Positions 45,888 through 54,934 of a DNA stretch of 64,000 nucleotides are shown in pieces; position 1 is the first letter of the stretch; the number at the start of each line of letters is the position of its first letter. The stretch comes from Mesorhizobium tianshanense (lineage in GTDB: Bacteria > Pseudomonadota > Alphaproteobacteria > Rhizobiales > Rhizobiaceae), in contig NZ_VLKT01000017.1 of the NCBI RefSeq assembly GCF_007830515.1, forward strand, positions 1-64,000, given 5' to 3'. The notes below the pieces were generated by a model. The model did not search any database. It saw only the letters and a program-made list of their open reading frames with translations, and was not told the DNA's origin. The position numbers and the translations under genes were made by a program.

Positions 45888-47192
45888 TCAATGCTTGATA
45901 CGGTCGCGCATGGCGTACCAAAGCATGCCGAGCACATAAAGCGGGCCGCGCAGCGCCGTGCCGCCGGGAAACGGCAGCGGGCTGAGCGTCGAAAACAGAT
46001 CCAACCGCGAAGCATCGCCGGTGATCGCCTCGGCGAGCAGCTTTCCCGACAGCGTCGACAGGATCACGCCCTTGCCCGAATAGCCATGCGCGAAGTACAC
46101 CTCGCCATAATGTCCGACATGCGGCAGGCGCGATGTCGTCACCGAAACCAGCCCGCCCCAGGCATGATCGATGCGGCAGCCGCGCAATTGCGGAAAGGTG
46201 TTTTCCATGTGCGGCCGCACGAAGCCGGCGATGTCGGCCGGCGGTGACGGCGTGTAGCGCTCGCCGCCGCCGAACAGCAGGCGCCCGTCTGCCGACAGCC
46301 GGTAGTAATTGACCACGAACCGCGTGTCGGAGACGGCCACATTGCTTGGAATGACGTCGCTCGTGTCGTCCAGCGGCTCGGTGGCGACGATGTAGTTGCC
46401 GACCGGCATGATGCGGCTGTTGACGCGCGGCTCGAGCCCCTGAAGCAGCGCATCGCCCGCCAGCACGACATGCTTGGCCCGGACCGAGCCCTTGGCCGTC
46501 GAGACCCGGATGGAAGGCTCGCGCTCCAGCCGCAGCGCCACCGAATTCTCATGGATGGTGACGCCCGCCGCCGCCGCTGCGCGGGCGAGGCCCAGCGTGT
46601 AGTTCAGCGGATGCATATGGCCGCCGAGCTTCTCGTACATCGCGCCGTGATAGGGCGTGTTCACCTTCCCGCGCGCCTGCTCCGCCGACAGCACCTCGAC
46701 TTCATGAAAATTCATCACGCTGGCGAGGCATTCGGCCTCCTCCTCAAGGTCGCGCAAGTCGGAGCCGTTGACCGCACCGGCGAGATGGCCGGTCAGCCTG
46801 AGGTCGCAATCGATGGCATGGCGCTCGATCAGGTCGAGCACCAGCCCACGCGCCTCGAAGGCGAGATCGAAAAGCGCCCGCGCCCGTTCGGGCCCATAGA
46901 GCTTGACCAGACCCTTGGCGCCCTTGCGCAGGCCGGGGATCATCTGGCCGCCATTGCGCCCTGACGCCCCCCAGCCGATCTTGCCGCCTTCGAGCAGCAC
47001 CACTTTCAGCCCGCGCTCTGCTGCATGAAGCGCCGCGGACAGGCCGGTACAGCCGCCGCCGACCACCACCAAATCGGCGTCGATGTCGCCCTGCAGCGCC
47101 GGATGATCCGGAGCCGGGTTGGCCGTCGCGACATAGTAGGATTTACCGATATCCAGGCCGGAGTTGAAGCCCCCAGAATTGGAGCCCATCAT
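45888..47192 (-). CDS. FAD-dependent gamma-glutamyl-amine oxidase (PuuB-like)
   Basis: A 434-residue DAO-family oxidase. The FAD motif is VVVGGGCTGLSAALHAAERG near residue 43. WGASGRNGGQMIPG is the conserved segment of PuuB/OrdL enzymes. The ATG overlaps the ligase stop by one base. PuuB oxidises gamma-glutamyl-putrescine to the aldehyde. It is the last gene of the GntR-glycosyltransferase-ligase operon, so the true amine may differ from putrescine. Confidence 0.85.
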   Translation of the reverse strand: MMGSNSGGFNSGLDIGKSYYVATANPAPDHPALQGDIDADLVVVGGGCTGLSAALHAAERGLKVVLLEGGKIGWGASGRNGGQMIPGLRKGAKGLVKLYGPERARALFDLAFEARGLVLDLIERHAIDCDLRLTGHLAGAVNGSDLRDLEEEAECLASVMNFHEVEVLSAEQARGKVNTPYHGAMYEKLGGHMHPLNYTLGLARAAAAAGVTIHENSVALRLEREPSIRVSTAKGSVRAKHVVLAGDALLQGLEPRVNSRIMPVGNYIVATEPLDDTSDVIPSNVAVSDTRFVVNYYRLSADGRLLFGGGERYTPSPPADIAGFVRPHMENTFPQLRGCRIDHAWGGLVSVTTSRLPHVGHYGEVYFAHGYSGKGVILSTLSGKLLAEAITGDASRLDLFSTLSPLPFPGGTALRGPLYVLGMLWYAMRDRIKH

Positions 47193-48577
47193 CACACCTT
47201 GAGCAGCAGATGGTCGCGTTCCCAAGACGTGACGACGCTCTGGAACAGGTCGAGCTCGACGCTCTTGACGCGCAGATAGGTCTGGAAGAAATCCTCGCCG
47301 AGCAAGTCCCGAACCGGACTGCAGGCGGCGAACCGGTCGAGCGCCTCTTCCATGGTTTTCGGCAGCGTGCTCTTGCTGCGATAGGCGTTGCCCGATGCCT
47401 CGGGCGAACGCGAGAGCTTTTCCTCGACGCCGAGATAGCCGCAGAGCAGCGAGCCGGCCATCGCCAGATAGGGATTGGCGTCGGCGCCGGGCAACCGATT
47501 TTCCACCCGCCGCGCGGCGCGCCCGCCGGCCGGCACGCGCAGGCCGCAGGAACGGTTGTCGTGCGACCACTCGATGTTGGCCGGCGCGCTGTGGTTCGGC
47601 CTTATGCGGCGGAACGAGTTCACGTTCGGCGCAAACAGCGGCATGATTTCAGGAATGTATTTCTGCAGGCCGCCGATGAAATGCCCGAACATCTCGGTGT
47701 CGGCATCGTCGCGCCCGGCAAACAGCGTGTTCCCCGCCTCGTCGATGACCGACATGTGGAGGTGCATGGAGCTGCCGGCCTGTGCTGCGATCGGCTTGGC
47801 CATGAAGGTCGCGTGCATGCCGCATTCCTGCGCCGCCTGGCGCGTCATCCGCTTGAACAGCAGCACCTTGTCGGCCAGCGCAAGCGCGTCGCCATGCAGG
47901 AAATTGATCTCGAGCTGCGCCGTGCCTGATTCATGGATCAGCGTGTCGAGCGGCAGCCCGACCTTTGCCGCGAAGTCGTAGAGCCGCTGGATCACCGGCT
48001 CGAATTCCTCCAGCGCCGCCATGTCGTAGGGATGCTGCACGGTTTCGGAGCGGCCATTGCGCCCGACCGGCGCGGTCAGCGGCCGATCGGGATCGGGATT
48101 GGGCGCGGTCAGGTAGAATTCGAGCTCCGGTGCGACTACCGCCCGCCAGCCGCGCTGGCGATAGAGATCGAGCACGGCCCGCAGGACATGGCGTGGCGAG
48201 GCCATCCACGGCCTGTCGTCCATGTGAAACGCATCGGCAAAGACATAGGCTTTGCCCGCTCCGGCACCGGGCGCGAGGCAGAGCGTCGCAACGTCCGGCA
48301 CCATCCGCATGTCGGGATCCTGATAGGCGAAACCCTCGTCGATCGAACCGGAATAGCGGCCGTCGATGCAGACCAGGAAGGCGCTGCTCGGCAGATAGAG
48401 CGCGCGATCCTCGAGCGACTTCAGGAACTTCGCCGTCGGCAAGGTCTTGCCGCGCAACACGCCATTCACGTCCGGCACCAGGCACTCGACTTCCCTGATC
48501 CCCTGCTGCTCCAGCCATTGCTTCGGATCGTCCGTTGGGGTCATTTGCGGTGCATCCGTTGTTGCGGCGTTGACCAT
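47192..48577 (-). CDS. Glutamine-synthetase-family gamma-glutamyl-amine ligase (PuuA-like)
   Basis: A 461-residue GS-III/PuuA-like enzyme. ECLVPDVNGVLRGKTLP is the N-terminal beta-grasp of amine ligases. The active site has APELEFYL, GSSMHLHMSV and CGLRVPAGGRAARRVENRLP. It joins glutamate to a primary amine with ATP. It lies 4 bases after the glycosyltransferase and is coupled to the PuuB-like oxidase. No PuuD-type hydrolase is in the window. Confidence 0.85.
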   Translation of the reverse strand: MVNAATTDAPQMTPTDDPKQWLEQQGIREVECLVPDVNGVLRGKTLPTAKFLKSLEDRALYLPSSAFLVCIDGRYSGSIDEGFAYQDPDMRMVPDVATLCLAPGAGAGKAYVFADAFHMDDRPWMASPRHVLRAVLDLYRQRGWRAVVAPELEFYLTAPNPDPDRPLTAPVGRNGRSETVQHPYDMAALEEFEPVIQRLYDFAAKVGLPLDTLIHESGTAQLEINFLHGDALALADKVLLFKRMTRQAAQECGMHATFMAKPIAAQAGSSMHLHMSVIDEAGNTLFAGRDDADTEMFGHFIGGLQKYIPEIMPLFAPNVNSFRRIRPNHSAPANIEWSHDNRSCGLRVPAGGRAARRVENRLPGADANPYLAMAGSLLCGYLGVEEKLSRSPEASGNAYRSKSTLPKTMEEALDRFAACSPVRDLLGEDFFQTYLRVKSVELDLFQSVVTSWERDHLLLKV

Positions 48578-48581
48578 CAGG

Positions 48582-49865
48582 TCACGTCCTTACGAGGGCG
48601 AGAATGGCTTCGGCAGCGGCGTCCGTTCCCGGTGCCCGAGCCATGGTGGCCGCATTCTCCTTGAGGCGAAAGCGCATCTCGCCATCGGCCATTAGGCCAA
48701 GGATGGCCTGTTTCAGTTCATCATCGCTCCAGCCGTCGCGGCTGATGTGGCGGCCGACTCCGGTTTCTTCGGCGCGTCGCGCATTGTCGTGCCCGTCCCA
48801 GCAATAGGGCATGATCAGCGACGGCACGCCGAAACGCAGCGCTTCGCAAAAGCTGTTGTTGCCGCCGTGATGGATGAAGAGGTCGGATTTCGCAACGACC
48901 GATGGCTGCGGAAACCAGGCATCGAGATAGACATTGTCCGGAACCGCGCGGTAGCTGTCGCGCAGACCGCCGGCGTTGACGATGAAGCGGGCCGGCAGCC
49001 TGTCGAACACGGCGAGCATGCGCTCGATCAGACCGACATCCATGGCGCCCAGACTGCCGAAGCTGAGATAGACCAGCGGCCCGTCATTGCGCGGAAAGAC
49101 CGGTACGTCGAACCGTCCTTCCGAACGGACACAGCCTTCGAGATAGACGAAACGGGCCGGGTCGAGCGGCTCTGCGCGCTCGCGGCGCACGATCGTCGGG
49201 GTCAGCAGCAGATTGAGGTCAGGCGAGGCCTCCAGGAACAGCCCCTTCGGCAAGGGCGCAAGACCGGCATCCGCCCGAAGCCGGTTAAACCGGTCGTGCG
49301 CCGGCGCAACGGCTGCCAGGTAGCGCGCCTCGAAGGCCGCGCGGCTTGGGTCGTCGGCAGCCAGGCCCGAAAGATAGGGTGGTACATTGGCGTCGGGAAG
49401 CTCGGTCTCGGCGCAGGAGACGACGCGCACCCATGGGCAGCCGGCGGCAGCCAGTGCGGGAAACATGATGACATTGTCGAGCACGACGGCATCCGGCTTC
49501 AGCCGCGCCAGCAATTGGCGCAGCGGCGCCTCGGCATTGACCGCGGTGTCGACGATCGCTTCCCAGGTCGGGGCGACATAGGTTTCAAGCTGGTCGATCG
49601 GGCTCAGCCTGAAATGCGGCAGATGGCGGCGCACGAAAGCCTGCCAATAGCTCTGGCGTTCGCTGTCGCTCAGCGGATCGTCCGTCGGCAGCTGGTATTC
49701 CTGAAAACCATAGTCGGCAAAGACACCGGAAAAGCCGGCATGGCAGATGAACACCGGCCGTGCGCCCCTTGCGCGCAGCGCCTGCGCGATGCCGACGCAA
49801 TTGAGCGCGGCGCCGAAGCTCGCTTCGGGGAACAGCGCGATCGTGGGGCTGGCTCTACGCTGCAA
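48582..49865 (-). CDS. UGT-like glycosyltransferase A (GT1 family)
   Basis: A 427-residue GT-B protein. The start is a TTG, with GAGGA 9 bases upstream; no ATG or GTG is available in frame nearby. The N-terminal domain begins TIALFPEASFGAALNCVGIA. The donor-binding domain has LVYLSFGSLGAMDVGL, WFPQPSVVAKSDLFIHHGGN and PYCWDGHDNARRAEETGVG. At the position of the usual catalytic His (GH in OleD-type enzymes) there is Ala. It is a clear paralogue of the enzyme at 54935. It sits between the GntR regulator and the amine ligase. Confidence 0.85.
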   Translation of the reverse strand: MQRRASPTIALFPEASFGAALNCVGIAQALRARGARPVFICHAGFSGVFADYGFQEYQLPTDDPLSDSERQSYWQAFVRRHLPHFRLSPIDQLETYVAPTWEAIVDTAVNAEAPLRQLLARLKPDAVVLDNVIMFPALAAAGCPWVRVVSCAETELPDANVPPYLSGLAADDPSRAAFEARYLAAVAPAHDRFNRLRADAGLAPLPKGLFLEASPDLNLLLTPTIVRRERAEPLDPARFVYLEGCVRSEGRFDVPVFPRNDGPLVYLSFGSLGAMDVGLIERMLAVFDRLPARFIVNAGGLRDSYRAVPDNVYLDAWFPQPSVVAKSDLFIHHGGNNSFCEALRFGVPSLIMPYCWDGHDNARRAEETGVGRHISRDGWSDDELKQAILGLMADGEMRFRLKENAATMARAPGTDAAAEAILALVRT

Positions 49866-49880
49866 TCCTCGAAGTCCTCG

Positions 49881-50819
49881 TCAATCCGGCCGGCTGATGG
49901 TGCCGAACAATGCGGGGGCCCCGCGACTGGCCGCCTGCGGTCGCTGGCTGCGGGAGAGCCGCAGATGAACGCGAAGCAGATCGGCTGCAACCTCATACTG
50001 CCGGCTTTCCAGTTGGTCGAGTATGGTCAGGTGCTCGCGCAGCGATTGCTTCAGCCGGAAGACGTTGACGCCGGCATAGGTTCCCGGCAGCCGGCGCAGC
50101 CTGAGATGGTCGGACAGCGCATCGGTGACGAACCGGTTGGCGGCGCCGTCGGCGATCATGCCGTGAAACTCGATGTCCAGCCGCTGGAACTCTCTGGTAT
50201 CGAATGCGGCGTCGGGCAGCGCCAGCAGCACCTCCATGCCCTGGCGCAATGCTGCCGCACGCGACCCGTCCAACCGAAAGCCCGGCGCCAGAATGGCGGC
50301 GGGTTCCAGCAGCAGGCGGAACTCATAGCTTTCCCCTTGCGCCTCCGGATCGTCGGGCGCCCGGCGGAAAAGCCAGGATTGTCCCGGTGCGCGGTCCAGA
50401 AGATTTTCGTCTGTCAGTTTCTTTAACGCTTTTAGTACCGTCTTTCGCTCGGAACCATACCGCCTCATCAGCGCGCCGATGGTCACCGTCTGGTCCAGCC
50501 GGCGCGCCGACCGATCGCGCAGGATCATCTCCGCGAGTTCGTCCTCCTCGGCGCTCGGCAGGTCGGCGGCAATGGTCGCCTGGTTGGCGAGGTCCACGGC
50601 CAGCCGATAACCGGAGTCAGCCTCCCAGCGCACCACGCCTTTTTCGGTGAGCAGGCGCAGCGCGGCGCGCACCGGAGTCCGCGAGACGTTGCAGAGCGAA
50701 GCGATCTGCTGCTCGGGCAGGTGGGCGCCGGCTTCGAAGCCGCGCTGCCGGGCCACGTCGAGAATGCGCTGCGCAAGATCGAGATGATTGGTGCGCGGTC
50801 GTCTGGCAACGGCTTGCAT
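49881..50819 (-). CDS. GntR/FCD-like regulator with two winged-helix segments
   Basis: A 312-residue protein. Residues 12-72 are a GntR winged helix (AHLPEQQIASLCNVSRTPVR). Residues 95-155 look like a second HTH (TIGALMRRYGSERKTVLKAL). The C-terminal 150 residues are an FCD-like helical ligand domain (EFHGMIADGAANRFV). It heads its operon and faces the transporter operon, so it probably controls both directions. Confidence 0.82.
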   Translation of the reverse strand: MQAVARRPRTNHLDLAQRILDVARQRGFEAGAHLPEQQIASLCNVSRTPVRAALRLLTEKGVVRWEADSGYRLAVDLANQATIAADLPSAEEDELAEMILRDRSARRLDQTVTIGALMRRYGSERKTVLKALKKLTDENLLDRAPGQSWLFRRAPDDPEAQGESYEFRLLLEPAAILAPGFRLDGSRAAALRQGMEVLLALPDAAFDTREFQRLDIEFHGMIADGAANRFVTDALSDHLRLRRLPGTYAGVNVFRLKQSLREHLTILDQLESRQYEVAADLLRVHLRLSRSQRPQAASRGAPALFGTISRPD

Positions 50820-51048
50820 GGCGATTCTCGTGAACGGACTTGACCGGTGGCCGATCGTCCTTGCGGACGCAATCGGCCAGATTCGTTAGGCGTCTGGCAA
50901 ATTATGGATTGACGTACTTTTTTCTGCAATAGTACTGTCTGACCAATCGGCACAAAAAAGACCGGGGAACAGGATCGAAGCGTCGGCACGGTCGCAAGCG
51001 CAGGTCCGACGACTGAAAGTCGACGATCAACCAGAATGGGAGTCTGTC
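50820..51048. promoter_or_regulatory. Divergent promoter region between the regulator and the importer
   Basis: A 229-base gap. TTGACG at 50909-50914 is a possible minus-35 box. GTACT (50914-50918) and AGTAC (50931-50935) form an inverted repeat with a 12-base spacer, a candidate operator. A GGGAGT ribosome binding site precedes the plus-strand ATG. Confidence 0.4.
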
Positions 51049-52113
51049 ATGACCGCCTCAACACGCCTGCGCCGTCCGCTGAAGATATCTTCGATCGCGC
51101 TTGGCCTCGCCCTGGCGCTGTCGGCGCCGGGAGCCGCCGCCGAACTCGTCATCTCCAATTGGGACGGCTACATGGCGCCGGATGCCATGGACGCCTTCAA
51201 GGCCGCGACCGCTGTTTCCGGCGAGCTCGTGGTTCACGCCACCAATGAGGAGATCATGGGCAAGCTCGTCGCTTCGGGCGGCAAGGGCTATGACGTGGTC
51301 TTCGTCTCCTCGCCCTTCGCCGAGGTGCTGAACAAGCTCGGCCTGATCGAGACGATCGACCACGCCAAGATCCCCAACCTCGCCAATCTCTATCCCGAGG
51401 CGGCGAACCTGCCGCATGATGTCGGCAATAATTTTTCCGTGCCTTATACCTGGGGCACCACCGGCCTCTGCTACCGTTCCGACCTGGTGAAGGCAGAGCC
51501 GGCGAGCTGGAACGATCTCCTGGCCCCATCCGACGCGCTCAAGGGCAAGACCACCATGCTGGCGACCGATCGCTGGCTGCTTGCCGCAGGCCAGCTTGCC
51601 AAGGGCTATTCGGTCAACGAGACCGATCCGGCCAAGCTCGCCGAGGTCAAGGACCTGTTGATCTCTGCCAAGAAGACCTTGCTCGCCTATGACGACACCA
51701 CCTTCTATTCCAAGCTGGTCTCCGGCGAGGCGTTGATGGTGCAGGCATGGGACGGCTGGTGCAATTATGGCATCGCCGAGAACCCGCAGATTAAATATGT
51801 CATCCCCAAGGAAGGCTCGGATCTGTGGGTCGACACGATGGTGGTGATGAAGGCCTCGGCTAACAAGGACGCCGCCTTCCAGTTCATCAACTTCATGCTG
51901 GACGCCAAGAACCACGCCTGGGCAGCCCAGAACATCGACTACAAGGTGCCGAACAAGCCGGCTATGGAAAGCCTGCCGGCGGATTTCCTGGCTAAGTTCC
52001 CTAACATGGGCATGCCGGTGGCTGAGTTGGTCAAGTTCGAGCAACTGCGCGACGTCGGCGACGCCCAGCGCGACTATTCGAAGATCGTCAGCGAGATCAA
52101 GGCTGCGCAGTAA
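51049..52113 (+). CDS. Polyamine-type periplasmic binding protein A (PotD-like)
   Basis: A 354-residue protein with a Sec signal (SIALGLALALSAPGAAA). The mature protein starts ELVISNWDGYMAPDAMDAF, like PotD/PotF. VVHATNEEIMGKLVASGGKGYDVVFVSS and VPYTWGTTGLCYRSD follow the family. It should bind a polyamine or related amine and is the first gene of the operon. A stem-loop follows its stop. Confidence 0.88.
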   Translation: MTASTRLRRPLKISSIALGLALALSAPGAAAELVISNWDGYMAPDAMDAFKAATAVSGELVVHATNEEIMGKLVASGGKGYDVVFVSSPFAEVLNKLGLIETIDHAKIPNLANLYPEAANLPHDVGNNFSVPYTWGTTGLCYRSDLVKAEPASWNDLLAPSDALKGKTTMLATDRWLLAAGQLAKGYSVNETDPAKLAEVKDLLISAKKTLLAYDDTTFYSKLVSGEALMVQAWDGWCNYGIAENPQIKYVIPKEGSDLWVDTMVVMKASANKDAAFQFINFMLDAKNHAWAAQNIDYKVPNKPAMESLPADFLAKFPNMGMPVAELVKFEQLRDVGDAQRDYSKIVSEIKAAQ

Positions 52114-52134
52114 GCGCTTCAAAGTCAGAGATCA

Positions 52135-52164
52135 CGATCGACGGCGGGCTTCCGCCGTCGATCG
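52135..52164 (+). promoter_or_regulatory. Intra-operon stem-loop after the binding protein gene
   Basis: Perfect 13-base-pair stem CGATCGACGGCGG / CCGCCGTCGATCG with a GCTT loop, without a T-tract. It probably protects the upstream mRNA and favours high expression of the binding protein. Confidence 0.65.
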
Positions 52165-52184
52165 TTGAATGCGGTACCGCAATC

Positions 52185-53060
52185 GTGTCCCCAACCAGAC
52201 TTCGCTCCTCCTTGCTGATGGCACCGGCGCTGGCGTGGCTCACCGCTCTGATGGTGGTGCCATGCGCGCTGGTGCTGGCGCTCGCCTTCTTCCAGCGCGG
52301 CATCTATGGCGGCATCGAATACACCTTCACGCTGGGGAATTTCGGGCTGGTGTTCGACCCGCTCTATGCCGGCATCTTCCTCAATTCGGCACGCATTGCC
52401 GGCACCGCCACGCTAGTCGCCGTCATCATCGGCTATGCCGCAGCTTATGCCATCGCGGCAGCACCTCGCCGGTGGCAGCCGGCGTTCCTGTTCTTCGCCG
52501 TCTTGCCTTTCTGGTCCAACTACCTGATCCGCACCTACGCCTGGATCGTGCTCCTTAACCGCGAAGGCCTGATCACCCAGCTCTTGCGCTGGTTCGGCTA
52601 TACAGGCGAGCCGCCGTCGATGCTTTATACCGAAGGCGCCGTCATCGCCGGTCTGGTCTACAACTACCTGCCCTTCGTTATCCTGGCCTGCTACGCGCCG
52701 CTGTCGCGGCTGAATCCAGAACTCGCCGAGGCCTCGCGCGACCTCGGCGCTTCTGCCATGACCACATTTCGCCGGGTCATCCTGCCGTTGACCGTGCCGG
52801 GTATCGCCGCCGGGGCGGTCTTCGTCTTCGTGCTGTCGATCGGCAATTTCGTCACGCCTGCTCTGCTAGGCGGCGGCCGCTTCCAGATGATCGGCAATCT
52901 CGTCTACGACCAGTTCCTAACCGCCAATGACTGGCCATTCGGCGCGGCACTGGCGATGGCGCTAATCGCCATCATGCTCATCGTGCTGATGGCGCAAGCC
53001 CTGGCCGCGGATCGCGCCGCGGGCCGTATCGCCGAAGCCCGCGGAGGCGCCGATGGCTGA
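52185..53060 (+). CDS. Polyamine-type ABC permease A1 (PotB-like)
   Basis: A 291-residue membrane protein with six helices and the EAA loop ELAEASRDLGASAMTTFRRV. The GTG start at 52185 is the first available; an ATG at 52218 is possible. It overlaps the next permease by 8 bases. Confidence 0.88.
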   Translation: MSPTRLRSSLLMAPALAWLTALMVVPCALVLALAFFQRGIYGGIEYTFTLGNFGLVFDPLYAGIFLNSARIAGTATLVAVIIGYAAAYAIAAAPRRWQPAFLFFAVLPFWSNYLIRTYAWIVLLNREGLITQLLRWFGYTGEPPSMLYTEGAVIAGLVYNYLPFVILACYAPLSRLNPELAEASRDLGASAMTTFRRVILPLTVPGIAAGAVFVFVLSIGNFVTPALLGGGRFQMIGNLVYDQFLTANDWPFGAALAMALIAIMLIVLMAQALAADRAAGRIAEARGGADG

Positions 53061-53847
53061 GCGTTCTCCCGCCACGCGGCGCACGCTCTGGCTTGTGCTT
53101 TCGCTGGTCTTCGCCTTTCTCTACATCCCGATCGCCGTGCTGGTGGCGCTTTCCTTCAACCAGGGCGGGCAGCCGACCGTCTGGTCGGGCTTTTCGCTGA
53201 AATGGTATGCCTCGCTCGCCGGTAACGCCGCGATTCTTTCCGCCGCCCTCAACACGCTGATCGTGGCGCTGGTCTCGACGGCCATCGCCACGCTGCTCGG
53301 CACGCTGCTGGCGATCGGCGTCGAAATGCGCCGGCAGTATGGGAGAGGCCTCGAGGCGCTGATCTTCGCGCCGATGATCATTCCCGACATCGTGCTGGCG
53401 ATCGCGCTGCTCAGCTTCTTCTCTTTGCTGGATTTCACCCTGGGCCTGCATACCATCATCCTCGCCCATGTCGTTTTCAACCTCGCCTTCGTCTGTTCGG
53501 TGGTGCGCGCGCGGCTGAAGAGTTTTGACTGGTCGATCGTCGAAGCTTCCGCCGATCTCGGTGCCTCCGCGCTCACCACCTTCAGGCGGGTGACATTGCC
53601 GGTCATTCTGCCGGCGGTCGTCGCCGGCGCGCTGCTCGCCTTCACCCTTTCGGTCGACGAGTTCATCATCGCCTTCTTCACCGCCGGCGCCGGGCGCGCC
53701 TCGACCACGCTGCCGATGCAGATCTATGCGATGATCCGCTTCGGCATCACGCCTGAGATCAACGCGCTGGCGACCATCGTCATGGCGGTCTCAATCACCG
53801 CGCTGACCCTGTCGCAGCGGCTCAATCGTGGGGTGATCGGCCAATGA
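53053..53847 (+). CDS. Polyamine-type ABC permease A2 (PotC-like)
   Basis: A 264-residue membrane protein with six helices. The EAA loop is IVEASADLGASALTTFRRV, followed by FTLSVDEFIIAFFTAGAG, as in PotC. Its stop overlaps the ATPase start by four bases (ATGA). Confidence 0.9.
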   Translation: MAERSPATRRTLWLVLSLVFAFLYIPIAVLVALSFNQGGQPTVWSGFSLKWYASLAGNAAILSAALNTLIVALVSTAIATLLGTLLAIGVEMRRQYGRGLEALIFAPMIIPDIVLAIALLSFFSLLDFTLGLHTIILAHVVFNLAFVCSVVRARLKSFDWSIVEASADLGASALTTFRRVTLPVILPAVVAGALLAFTLSVDEFIIAFFTAGAGRASTTLPMQIYAMIRFGITPEINALATIVMAVSITALTLSQRLNRGVIGQ

Positions 53848-54917
53848 GCGCACCGCGCACGCTGTTGGCGATCGACAGGGTGTCGAAGAACTTCGGCCGG
53901 GTGACGGCCGTCGACGGCATCTCGCTCGATATCCGCGAGAACGAGTTCTTCGCCTTGCTCGGACCTTCGGGCTGCGGCAAGACCACGCTGCTGCGCATGC
54001 TGGCCGGCTTCGAGACACCCAATGACGGGCGCATCCTGCTCGACGGCCGCGACATCGCCAGGACCCCGCCCAACAAGCGGCCGGTCAATCTGATGTTCCA
54101 GTCCTATGCGCTGTTTCCGCATATGAGCGTCAGGGCCAATGTTTCCTACGGCCTCGAAATGGAACGCTTGCCGGCAAACGAAATCCGCTCCCGCGTCGAC
54201 GCCATCCTGGCCACGACCGAACTCGCCGCCTTCGCCGACCGCAAACCGGAGCAATTGTCGGGCGGCCAGAAGCAGCGCGTCGCGCTTGCCCGGGCGCTGG
54301 TCAAGCGCCCCCGCCTGCTGTTGCTCGACGAACCGCTCGGGGCGCTCGACAAGAAGCTGCGCGGCGCCATGCAGCTGGAGCTGAAGCGCCTGCAGCACGA
54401 GGTCGGCATCACCTTCGTCATCGTCACCCATGACCAGGAAGAATCGCTGGTCATGGCCGACCGCATGGCGGTGCTCAGGGACGGCAAGCTGCTGCAATGC
54501 GACACGCCGCACGCGGTATACGAGTATCCGGCGAACCGCTTCGTCGCCGACTTCATCGGCGTGATGAATTTCGTCCCGGGCAAGGCGACTACTGACGGCG
54601 TGCTCGCGGCCAATGGTGCGCGGATATCAGGCACGGTTCCCGCAACGCTTTCGCCCGGCGCTGCGGCGATCGCATCAGTGCGGCCCGAACGTATCCGGCT
54701 GTTCCCGTCGCCAGAGACGGCCAACCGCATTGCCGGCACGGTCGAGGCACTGGCCTATCAGGGCCTCGACCTGCAGCTGCACGTCCGCACCGCTTTGTCG
54801 CCAAAGCCGTTCCTGGTGCGCGTCACCGCCGACGCCGCCGACCGCCGGCCGGTCGCGTCAGGCGATGCGGTCGAACTCGGTTGGGATGCCGTCGACGTCA
54901 GAATTTTCGCGGATTGA
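53844..54917 (+). CDS. Polyamine-type ABC ATPase A (PotA-like)
   Basis: A 357-residue protein with LLGPSGCGKTTLLRMLAG, the signature QLSGGQKQRVALARAL, LLLLDEPLGALDKKLR and a C-terminal TOBE domain. It is complete and of normal length. Confidence 0.9.
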   Translation: MSAPRTLLAIDRVSKNFGRVTAVDGISLDIRENEFFALLGPSGCGKTTLLRMLAGFETPNDGRILLDGRDIARTPPNKRPVNLMFQSYALFPHMSVRANVSYGLEMERLPANEIRSRVDAILATTELAAFADRKPEQLSGGQKQRVALARALVKRPRLLLLDEPLGALDKKLRGAMQLELKRLQHEVGITFVIVTHDQEESLVMADRMAVLRDGKLLQCDTPHAVYEYPANRFVADFIGVMNFVPGKATTDGVLAANGARISGTVPATLSPGAAAIASVRPERIRLFPSPETANRIAGTVEALAYQGLDLQLHVRTALSPKPFLVRVTADAADRRPVASGDAVELGWDAVDVRIFAD

Positions 54918-54934
54918 TTGGAAGGAGAAGCTTG

